The notes under the pieces: generated by a model
The model's database searches: none
What the model was told of the DNA's origin: nothing
The model's input: only the letters and a program-made list of their open reading frames with translations
Made by a program: the position numbers and the translations under genes
Shown: positions 44,847 to 51,139 of the stretch, piece by piece
Position numbering within the stretch: position 1 is the first letter of the stretch
Layout: each line of letters begins with the position of its first letter
Origin: Lactobacillus delbrueckii subsp. delbrueckii DSM 20074 = JCM 1012
Lineage (GTDB): Bacteria; Bacillota; Bacilli; Lactobacillales; Lactobacillaceae
Length of the DNA: 51,139 bases
Assembly: GCF_001433875.1 (NCBI RefSeq)
Contig: NZ_AZCR01000004.1
Coordinates: forward strand, 1-51,139
Direction: 5' to 3'

Positions 44847-44883
44847 ACAAGTAAAAGTATGAGTTAAAGCAAAACAGACAACC

Positions 44884-45534
44884 ATGCACCAACACGACGA
44901 GTTAAATTGTATCAGCCACGTGCCGTTTTTTAAGAACCTCCCCCTGGAACTGCGCCAGGACTTAGTTCACATTTCGACCCACCAGCAGTTTTTTAAAAAA
45001 GGGAGCTTGATCCACGCCCCGGGCGACGGCCGCCTATCAGTCATGTACCTGGACTCAGGCCGGGCCAAGATCTACAGCCTCACCCCCGACGGCCATGAGC
45101 AGGTCCTCAGCTTGATACAGGAAGGCGACATCAACGGGGCGGAAAACCTCTTTGACACGGAAAACGATGACCTCTTCATCGAAGCCCTAGAAGACAGCAC
45201 GGCCTGCTCCATCAACTATTCCGACTTCCAGGACCTTCTGCTCAAGTCCCCGGAGCTTTCCCTGCACCTCTTAAATGAATTTGGCAAGCGCCTGGTCAGC
45301 GCGCAAAAGAACGCCATGCGCCGCAACAGCCTGGAAGCTGCCCCCCGCCTCTACGCCAGCTTGAAAGACTACGCTGACGAAGCCGGCTCCGCCACCTTCA
45401 CCCTTCCCTTGAAGAAGAAGGACCTGGCCAGCCTGCTGGGCATCACCCCTGAAACTCTCAGCCGGGAGTTCTCCAAATTAAAAAAGGATGGCTACATCGC
45501 CGCCAAAGGCAAGCAGATCACCATCCTTAAATAG
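44884..45534 (+). CDS. Crp/Fnr-family regulator, FLP-like
   Basis: A 216-residue regulator with an N-terminal cyclic-nucleotide-binding-type beta-roll (residues ~15-125) and a C-terminal winged helix with LASLLGITPETLSREFSKL. It lacks the N-terminal four-cysteine cluster of FNR. It has just two cysteines, Cys9 and Cys108, at nearly the spacing of the disulfide switch described in the L. casei FLP protein. A redox-sensing role is therefore likely. It starts 37 bp after the CAP gene without a terminator. The ribosome site is poor, so it may depend on the upstream message. Confidence 0.88.
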   Translation: MHQHDELNCISHVPFFKNLPLELRQDLVHISTHQQFFKKGSLIHAPGDGRLSVMYLDSGRAKIYSLTPDGHEQVLSLIQEGDINGAENLFDTENDDLFIEALEDSTACSINYSDFQDLLLKSPELSLHLLNEFGKRLVSAQKNAMRRNSLEAAPRLYASLKDYADEAGSATFTLPLKKKDLASLLGITPETLSREFSKLKKDGYIAAKGKQITILK

Positions 45535-45540
45535 CAAACT

Positions 45541-45572
45541 AAAAAGGCAAAGCCCAACGGCTTTGCCTTTTT
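45541..45572. terminator. Bidirectional terminator between the FLP-like and membrane-protein genes
   Basis: A 14-bp perfect stem AAAAAGGCAAAGCC with loop CAAC; A-run and T-run are built into the arms. It lies between converging genes. Confidence 0.92.
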
Positions 45573-45573
45573 G

Positions 45574-46407
45574 CTATCTTGAAGTCGCCTGCCATGGAAT
45601 GGCACTGACCACGTATAAAATAACGCCGGCGATCACGAAGTCCAGGAAGACCCCGCTGGCGATTTCCAGCCAGTAGCCCAGGTCCGCCACGGTAATCACC
45701 GAAGTGTCCATAAAGATCGGCACCATGGCCAAGAGCCCGTAAACCAGGATGAACCAAAAAGCGGTCCACATCAGCCCGGCTGTCATGTCGTGAACCACTG
45801 CCCGCTTGGTGTGACTGGCAAAAGCCTCCCGCAAAATCGAGACTACGGCCACCAGACAGAGCAGGATCACCAGCAGGTTGACGATCCGGATGATCGTGAT
45901 CAAGTTGGCCTCTAACATGACCGTGGCCAGGTCAAAGGCATTGCTGACGATGTAGACTGAAGAATCGCTCTGCTTCTTCAGCTTCTTGCGGATAGCGGTC
46001 ACCTGGTCGGTATCCGTCTGCTCCTTCTTCAAGATCACGTCCTTGATGTCTTTAGCCAGGTCCAGATTGCTGGTATGGATAAAGTGCCAGCCATACTTGT
46101 AGTCGATGATCAAGTCGGCAACTTCCCTGGCCTGGTCATCAGAGATCAAGTTCTTTTCATCGCTGGACCCGTTGACGATTGTGGCCAGGCGGTTGAAGTG
46201 GCTGTTGACCTGCTGGCTGATCACGACCGTGTTGCTGTCGGTCTTGATGGTCTCCTTCATAAAAGCAGGATTCAGGAAAGTTCCCGTGGCCAGCAGCAAG
46301 CTGAGCAATAAGAAAGCTATAAAGGCCAAGGGACGCTTGTATTCTAACGCGTTGTCCACGATTTCATAGTTGTTCCTTCGTCTGTGCGTTCCGGAACTTT
46401 CTGCCAT
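45574..46407 (-). CDS. Unknown membrane protein in a tetR operon
   Basis: I do not recognise the family. The 277-residue protein has one membrane segment at ~25-45 (PLAFIAFLLLSLLLATG), an extracytoplasmic domain of ~120 residues, and about three further segments in the last 110 residues. The ribosome site AGGAG is seven bases before ATG. It starts ten bases after the TetR gene, so the two form an operon in which the TetR protein probably controls the membrane protein. No efflux-pump motif is visible. Confidence 0.82.
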   Translation of the reverse strand: MAESSGTHRRRNNYEIVDNALEYKRPLAFIAFLLLSLLLATGTFLNPAFMKETIKTDSNTVVISQQVNSHFNRLATIVNGSSDEKNLISDDQAREVADLIIDYKYGWHFIHTSNLDLAKDIKDVILKKEQTDTDQVTAIRKKLKKQSDSSVYIVSNAFDLATVMLEANLITIIRIVNLLVILLCLVAVVSILREAFASHTKRAVVHDMTAGLMWTAFWFILVYGLLAMVPIFMDTSVITVADLGYWLEIASGVFLDFVIAGVILYVVSAIPWQATSR

Positions 46408-46417
46408 GCGCTTGCTC

Positions 46418-47098
46418 CTAACTGTAAATTACCTTGCCTTCGTCAAACATGGTGTCGATCGCGTGATGGACCTCACCGATGTTGCTGTCGTCAATGATCC
46501 CGTGACCTTCTTCCAATACGGCGTCGATTTCCGCAGGATCCGCGTGCAAAAAGCCGTACATCAGGGAACTGGTTGAGTAGTCCGCCATTTGTTCGGCGTT
46601 AAGACCGTGCTTTTCCCGGTCACGATACAAACGCCCAACCCCCGTAATGATAAAGGCAATCCCGGTCCGGATTTCCTGGTAGTTGCTGTATTCGGAAAAA
46701 GCATTGTGGGACTTCATCCATTCGTCCAGCATCCGGCTCCAGTTGTCCAAAGAAGTCTGGTCAGTAAAGGCCTCCGTAATTACCCGGTCCAGGCCCTTGT
46801 CCGTCATCCCCAAAGTCGCGATCGTGTAGATTAAAGCGTCCACCCGGGTGAAGGGGTTCTTCTTTGGCGCGTGATAGTTTATTTCTACCTGGTCCCACAT
46901 AGTATTGAACAGGTTTCTGACAATGTCAGTCATCAGTCTTGCCTTGTGGGGGTAGTAAGACTGTAGCAGAGACTTGGAAATTCCTGAGTTCTCCGCGATC
47001 ATCTGCAAGGAAACATGGTCAAAGCCATTGGCTCTGATCAAACGGAAGGTGTTGTCCAAGATCTCCCGCCGTCTCTGCATGTTCTTTCTTCTTGCCAT
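46418..47098 (-). CDS. TetR-family regulator
   Basis: A 226-residue regulator with an N-terminal DNA-binding domain (RREILDNTFRLIRANGFDHV, QMIAENSGISKSLLQSYYPHK) and an all-helical ligand domain. It precedes the unknown membrane protein by ten bases. The ligand cannot be predicted. The operon starts in the AT-rich gap 47099-47234, where I see no clear operator. Confidence 0.9.
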   Translation of the reverse strand: MARRKNMQRRREILDNTFRLIRANGFDHVSLQMIAENSGISKSLLQSYYPHKARLMTDIVRNLFNTMWDQVEINYHAPKKNPFTRVDALIYTIATLGMTDKGLDRVITEAFTDQTSLDNWSRMLDEWMKSHNAFSEYSNYQEIRTGIAFIITGVGRLYRDREKHGLNAEQMADYSTSSLMYGFLHADPAEIDAVLEEGHGIIDDSNIGEVHHAIDTMFDEGKVIYS

Positions 47099-47234
47099 CG
47101 ATCATCTCATCCTCTCTATAAAAGTTAATAAAATTATAGCAAGATTTCCTTGCCTAATTACAGCAATAACATTCGCTTTTACCCAAATCTGTTATTTTTC
47201 TTGTTTTATTAAGTCACGTTCCCAAAAACAAAAT

Positions 47235-47265
47235 AAATAAAAACAGGAGACCGCTAGCGGTCTCC
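47235..47265 (-). terminator. prs terminator
   Basis: The perfect 20-bp palindrome GGAGACCGCTAGCGGTCTCC is followed on the minus strand by TGTTTTTATTT. Confidence 0.88.
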
Positions 47266-47279
47266 CGGTTTATCGCGCC

Positions 47280-48284
47280 TTAGTCTTTGGTGAAGCGGTT
47301 TTGTTCATCAAAAATATCGTGAATTGAACGATCGTTGTAAATATGGTCAATCCCCTTGGCCAACAAGCGGTCAACTGAGATCCGGACCATCCGGTCAGGA
47401 TACTTTTCATGCTTGATGGTATCCGTAACCACAATTTGTTCCAACGGCAAGCCATTCACGATCTTGATCGCGTCTTGTGAAAGCAAGGCGTGAGTAGCAG
47501 CCGCGTAAACCTTGGTCGCGCCGGCAGCGAAGACTGACCGGGTTGATGAAGCCAGGCGGGTGCCAGTGTCGATCAAGTCGTCAACGATAATGCACTTCTT
47601 GCCCTTAACGTCACCGATCATGTCGTGGACGCTGTCATCGTAGCGGGCCCCGCGCTGGTCAACGATGGCGATCGGTGCGTTGAAGTGCTGGCCGAAGACC
47701 CGGGCCAACTTGGTCCCGCTGTGGTCTGGTGAAACAACGACCACGTCGTCGTCATCCTTAACCGCGATCCCGTTGTCCAGGAAGTATTGGGCCAAAAGCG
47801 GCATCGCGTGCAGGTGGTCAACCGGCACGTTGTAGAAGCCCTGGATTTGGGAAGCGTGCAAGTCGATGGTCAATACCCGGTCGATCCCAGTCAGCTGGAG
47901 CAGGTTGGCAATCAGCTTGGCCGTGATTGGTTCCCGGGACCGGGTCTTGGTGTCGGAACGAGAGTAGGCCAGGTACGGGATCACGCAGTTGACCGTGTGG
48001 GCTGAAGCCCGGTGGAGGGCATCCAGGACAATTTCCAGTTCCATGAAGTTTTCATTGACCGGATCTTGAATTGACTGGATGACGAAGACGTCACAGCCTC
48101 GGACGCTTTCTGCGATGTTGACCTGGATTTCACCGTCGCTGAAGTGGTGAACCGTCGTTTCGATCAAAGGAACGCCCAGCGTGCTGGCTACCTTTTCGTT
48201 CAATTGCGGATTGCCGCCGAGCCCGATCACCTTCATCGGGTTGAGCAACTTATGAATTTCTTCTTTTGTAATTGATGTCATCAT
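47280..48284 (-). CDS. prs: Ribose-phosphate pyrophosphokinase
   Basis: Makes PRPP from ribose-5-phosphate and ATP for nucleotide, His and Trp synthesis. The 334-residue sequence has the two halves of the class I fold: FSDGEIQVNIAESVRG, the flexible loop SRSDTKTRSREPITAKL and the PRPP loop IIVDDLIDTGTRL. The loop normally reads ARQDRKARSREP and the PRPP loop VDDMIDTAGT; here several positions differ. This suggests the second, diverged Prs that many lactobacilli carry rather than the main housekeeping copy. It is a single gene with its own terminator. Confidence 0.94.
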   Translation of the reverse strand: MMTSITKEEIHKLLNPMKVIGLGGNPQLNEKVASTLGVPLIETTVHHFSDGEIQVNIAESVRGCDVFVIQSIQDPVNENFMELEIVLDALHRASAHTVNCVIPYLAYSRSDTKTRSREPITAKLIANLLQLTGIDRVLTIDLHASQIQGFYNVPVDHLHAMPLLAQYFLDNGIAVKDDDDVVVVSPDHSGTKLARVFGQHFNAPIAIVDQRGARYDDSVHDMIGDVKGKKCIIVDDLIDTGTRLASSTRSVFAAGATKVYAAATHALLSQDAIKIVNGLPLEQIVVTDTIKHEKYPDRMVRISVDRLLAKGIDHIYNDRSIHDIFDEQNRFTKD

Positions 48285-48374
48285 GAACCCCTTAGAAACA
48301 CTCTCATTAACAGAATCTATTGCATCTACAGTAACATTATAGCAAAGGTTCGGCTTTGATCGGCCCTTTTCTCA

Positions 48375-49034
48375 TTATTCCTTGCAAAAATCTTTGATCA
48401 AGTCTAAAATCTTCAAGCTGTTTACCACGTAGGAATCGTGGGTCTGCCGCGGCATCAAGGCCAGGCGGCCATTTGGAATCAAACTGCTGTACCAGCGGAC
48501 ATGTTCGACTTTGACCCAGTCATTTTCCCCGACCACGCAGAGAACGGGAATCTGGATCTGCTCCAGGCTTTCCGGCTCCATGTAGGATTCGGTAAGTTCC
48601 AACCGGCTGTCGCGGTCAAAGCGGAGAAAGCGCCGGACCCCTTCAGTCAAGTAGTGGTACTTGTGGATCCCCCGGCCGTCGATGAAGACCCCGGCCACGA
48701 CCGCCTTGCCCAGGATATCGGGCTGCTGGCTGGCCAGCATCAGGGTCACCAGACCGCCGGAGTCATAGCCAAAGACGTAAGGCTGCTCCAGGCCCAGCTC
48801 CTTGATGAAGACAGCTAGGTCTTCCACTTCAGTCTGGTAGTGCTCAGCCCCGTCGCCGCCGCTTAAGCCGTGCCCCCGCATGTCCAGGGTATAGACCGTG
48901 TAATACAGTGACAAAGGCGCGATCACCTTGCTGTACATTCCGCCGTCCAAGTGGTGGCCGTGCAGCAGGATGAGGGGCTGGCCCTGACCGAGCTTTTGGT
49001 AGTAAAGATCGACTCCATTAACTTTGATGATCAT
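48375..49034 (-). CDS. Alpha/beta hydrolase with an Asp in the nucleophile position
   Basis: A 219-residue small alpha/beta hydrolase: oxyanion LLHGHHLDG, elbow GYDSGG, acid region GENDWVKVEH and catalytic His in RQTHDSY. The nucleophile position (G-x-Nu-x-G) holds Asp, not Ser, as in epoxide hydrolases and haloacid or haloalkane dehalogenases; Ser follows at the next position. The gene overlaps the end of the glycosyltransferase gene by 17 bases and has AAGGA six bases before its ATG. Substrate unknown. Confidence 0.88.
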   Translation of the reverse strand: MIIKVNGVDLYYQKLGQGQPLILLHGHHLDGGMYSKVIAPLSLYYTVYTLDMRGHGLSGGDGAEHYQTEVEDLAVFIKELGLEQPYVFGYDSGGLVTLMLASQQPDILGKAVVAGVFIDGRGIHKYHYLTEGVRRFLRFDRDSRLELTESYMEPESLEQIQIPVLCVVGENDWVKVEHVRWYSSLIPNGRLALMPRQTHDSYVVNSLKILDLIKDFCKE

Positions 49035-49854
49035 CTTTGATCCTTTCCCTTACATAACTGCCTTGGTATTCCTGGGTTTGCGGCCGCTTGCTGAGAGCTT
49101 TCTGCCGCAAGTGAGAAAAAATGCTCTTGTAAATCGAAATATTGGCCCCCACGATGCTCCAGAAGTGGTCCCAGCTGACCGTGTGCACCGCGCTGTCGGT
49201 TCTTTGCCAGTAGTGGTAGAGCGGCACGGAGCTGTAGTAGCAGCCTTCCGTCTGCATCAGATAGTCAATATTGAAAACCTGGTCTTCCATCAAGTCCAGG
49301 TCCTCGTTAAAACGCAGGTGCAAGCAGCGGACCAGCTGGGTCTTGTAGCACTTGTTCCAAGTATAGCCCTTAACCGGCGAATGGGCACTGCCCAAGACCT
49401 TTAACACGGCCTCAAACCGGGTCAATTCCCCCTCAACCGGTTTAGTAATCGGCACGGACGGCTTCCCTGCCTGGTCGACATAATAGCCGCAGGTTACCAT
49501 GTCATCGTCCGGGTGGCGGTCAAAAGCCTTGATAAAGTAGTCCGTGTAGTCTGGCTCAACCCAGTCGTCTCCATCGTGAAAAATAAAATACGGCGTGTCA
49601 ACCATCTCCAGGCCTAAGTTCCGGGCAGCGGCCACCCCTTCATTGGCCTTACTGACCAGGTCGAAGGCTTGGAAGCGGTCCTGGTAGCTGGCCGCGATTT
49701 CCGCGGTTGAGTCAGTCGAGCCGTCGTCAATGACCAGCAGCTTGAACTGCTGGTTCTTCTGCTCAAGCAAATAGTCCAAGGCTCTGGCCAGATATTTCTC
49801 TTGGTTGTAAACAGTCATGATGACCGTCAGCTTCAAGTCGGTATTCGCTCGCAA
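49018..49854 (-). CDS. Family 2 glycosyltransferase
   Basis: A GT-A fold transferase of 278 residues: LTVIMTVYNQEKYL, VIDDGSTDST and the DXD region FHDGDDW. It has no membrane segment, so it acts at the cytoplasmic face, probably on a surface polysaccharide or teichoic-acid precursor. I prefer the TTG start at 49854, eight bases after AGAGGGGGG. The ATG at 49890 overlaps TATAAT of a likely promoter and has no ribosome site; it would add 12 residues. The downstream hydrolase gene overlaps it. There is no other glycan gene nearby. Confidence 0.85.
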   Translation of the reverse strand: MRANTDLKLTVIMTVYNQEKYLARALDYLLEQKNQQFKLLVIDDGSTDSTAEIAASYQDRFQAFDLVSKANEGVAAARNLGLEMVDTPYFIFHDGDDWVEPDYTDYFIKAFDRHPDDDMVTCGYYVDQAGKPSVPITKPVEGELTRFEAVLKVLGSAHSPVKGYTWNKCYKTQLVRCLHLRFNEDLDLMEDQVFNIDYLMQTEGCYYSSVPLYHYWQRTDSAVHTVSWDHFWSIVGANISIYKSIFSHLRQKALSKRPQTQEYQGSYVRERIKDDHQS

Positions 49855-50023
49855 AGCCGCATCCCCCCTCTCCAAATCTATCCTTTTCATTATATCATCT
49901 TCGCCAGTAATCTGCCGCCAGCCGGGGCCTGCTTAAATTTTTGCTAAGGGAGATACCCCCAAAACAAACTCTAGTATAATTATAGGCGGAGCATGAAAAC
50001 AGAAAGCAAGGAGACTTATCAAA

Positions 50024-50980
50024 ATGAACACGAAAATCAAGAAAATCATTACGGCCTGCGCCCTCTTCCTGGGCCTGGGCTTGACGGCTGGCGGGGTCTC
50101 TGCCGCCGAAGACACCACCCCGGTTATTACCCTGGGGACCTCATTAACTGCCAGCCAGAAGCAAGGCACCCTGGACGTTTTAAAGAGGGCCCTCAGCGAC
50201 TCCAGCAGCTACAACACCTTGACAGTAACGGGCAGCGACCTGGTTACCTACCTGAACCCGTCCGGCAGCTCCTTTACCTCTTCTTCCGGGGTCTGGTCCA
50301 GTGCTGCCATTGAAAAAACCAGCTCCGGCAGCGGGATCAACGTCCGCATCCTCAACTACAACGGGCAAAACAACATCACTACCATCACCGCCAACCAGTA
50401 CCGAAACGCGGCGGTAACGGCCGGGATCACTGACGCCAACATCTACGTCACTTCCGCTATCCCGATCGATGGTTCCGGCGCTCTGGCCGGGATCTACAAG
50501 GCCTACGCCAAGAGCGGGGAGAAGCTGAACCAGAAGCAGATCACCGCGGCCCAGGACGAATTGAACACCTTAAGCGGGATCACCAAGGAAAACAAGGGCA
50601 AGGAGGGCTACTCTGACGCCCAGCTCAATAATGCCGTAGCCGGGGCCAAGAAGGAAATGGCCCAAAAAGGCTCAAACATCACCAAGAACCAGATCATCAC
50701 GATCGTCAACAACCAGATCGAAAACAACAATCTGACCAACGTGATCACCAACGAACAGAAGCAGCAGATCGTCAACATCCTGGTTGAGATCCGGGACTCC
50801 GGCGCCCTCAACTCCTCTTCTTTCAAGCAGCAGGCCAGCCAGGCCATGAGCGCCATCCAGAAGAGCGCCAAGGGGATCTTTGCCAAGCTGAACACCAGCG
50901 AAAACCGCAACGCCCTGCAGAAGCTCTGGGACGCCATCGTCAACTTCTTTACTAGCCTCTTCTCCAGTTTTAGCAAGTAA
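50024..50980 (+). CDS. Secreted DUF1002-family protein
   Basis: A 318-residue exported protein: signal peptide with hydrophobic core ALFLGLGLTAGGVSA cleaved near VSAAED. A DUF1002 body follows (VITLGTSLTASQKQGTLDVL, ITDANIYVTSAIPIDGSGAL, GIYKAYAKSGEKLN). The C-terminus has an aromatic amphipathic end LWDAIVNFFTSLFSSF that may touch the membrane. The family's function is unknown. A TATAAT lies at 49975-49980 and AAGGAG stands 11 bases before the ATG. It is a single gene with its own terminator. Confidence 0.9.
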   Translation: MNTKIKKIITACALFLGLGLTAGGVSAAEDTTPVITLGTSLTASQKQGTLDVLKRALSDSSSYNTLTVTGSDLVTYLNPSGSSFTSSSGVWSSAAIEKTSSGSGINVRILNYNGQNNITTITANQYRNAAVTAGITDANIYVTSAIPIDGSGALAGIYKAYAKSGEKLNQKQITAAQDELNTLSGITKENKGKEGYSDAQLNNAVAGAKKEMAQKGSNITKNQIITIVNNQIENNNLTNVITNEQKQQIVNILVEIRDSGALNSSSFKQQASQAMSAIQKSAKGIFAKLNTSENRNALQKLWDAIVNFFTSLFSSFSK

Positions 50981-51025
50981 TGAAGCAATTGAAGCTGGAC
51001 GATATCTGAAAAATCAAATATTCAT

Positions 51026-51058
51026 GCAAAAAGCCCGCGCCAAGCGCGGGCTTTTTAT
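51026..51058 (+). terminator. Terminator of the DUF1002 gene
   Basis: A 13-bp perfect stem AAAAAGCCCGCGC with loop CAA, followed by TTTTTATT. The third copy of the mobile element begins directly behind it. Confidence 0.92.
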
Positions 51059-51139
51059 TGTTAATTTCCCAGGATTTTACAACTCAATGTCTAAGAAGTC
51101 TACTATTACGGCCTTTTTCGAAGTTTAAGATAATACTTT
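51059..51139 (-). mobile_element. MITE-like element, copy 3 (cut by the window edge)
   Basis: The first 81 bp of the same element in opposite orientation to copies 1 and 2. It begins TGTTAATTTCCCA and shows four substitutions against the matching end of the other copies. The far end and the target duplication lie outside the window. The left flank would be TTTAT if the 5-bp rule holds. Confidence 0.85.

Overview
The window looks like a chromosomal segment of Lactobacillus delbrueckii. Three things point there. The small deoxyribosyltransferase at 19005-19478 matches, as far as I remember it, the well-known L. leichmannii/delbrueckii enzyme almost residue for residue. A D-aspartate ligase plus asparagine-synthetase pair fits a D-Asp/D-Asn peptidoglycan cross-bridge. 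Coding sequence prefers G/C at third positions, while spacers are AT-rich. No phage, plasmid, CRISPR, tRNA or rRNA was seen.

Layout. 158-5054 (minus): anaerobic ribonucleotide reductase nrdD, then nrdG with two small-cluster/heme-type sensor proteins (DUF59-DUF1858 and DUF438/PAS). 5418-10700 (minus): D-aspartate ligase, asparagine synthetase, a metallophosphoesterase and an unknown acidic protein. 10952-12577 (plus): an orphan OppA lipoprotein. 13011-16455 (minus): a complete PhnDCEE-type ABC importer. 16875-20697: universal stress protein, tyrosine phosphatase, orphan PTS EIIA, nucleoside deoxyribosyltransferase and nagA. 20818-21010: debris, namely the 3' end of a lost gene abutting iterated repeats. 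21245-24253 (plus): a large atypical GH31 protein. 24405-38591 (minus): a maltose/maltodextrin locus comprising two GH13 alpha-glucosidases, malR, a neopullulanase-type enzyme, mapA, pgmB, malK/msmK and malEFG. 38752-43388 (minus): esterase with two YibE/F proteins, then ddl with a coiled-coil MerR-like protein. 43542-51139: a secreted CAP protein with a poly-Lys/Ser tail, an FLP-like regulator, a TetR/membrane pair, a second-type prs, a hydrolase/glycosyltransferase pair and a secreted DUF1002 protein.

How it works together. The maltodextrin locus encodes import, debranching or hydrolysis, phosphorolysis and beta-glucose-1-phosphate conversion. Its maltose phosphorylase is dead twice over: a 5-bp tandem duplication shifts the frame mid-gene, and a 173-bp AT-rich inverted-repeat element sits near the 3' end. 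Maltose can then only be split by the alpha-glucosidases, and PgmB loses its substrate. Two promoters of the locus carry pairs of LacI-type operators with the same 27-bp spacing.

The most notable item is the 173-bp element. Two copies are identical by eye and make 5-bp target duplications, and a third, slightly diverged copy runs off the right edge. No transposase is present, so it behaves like a MITE. The 5-bp duplication elsewhere in mapA is what a clean excision of the same kind of element would leave, though simple slippage would also explain it. I found no convincing new defence or biosynthetic system.
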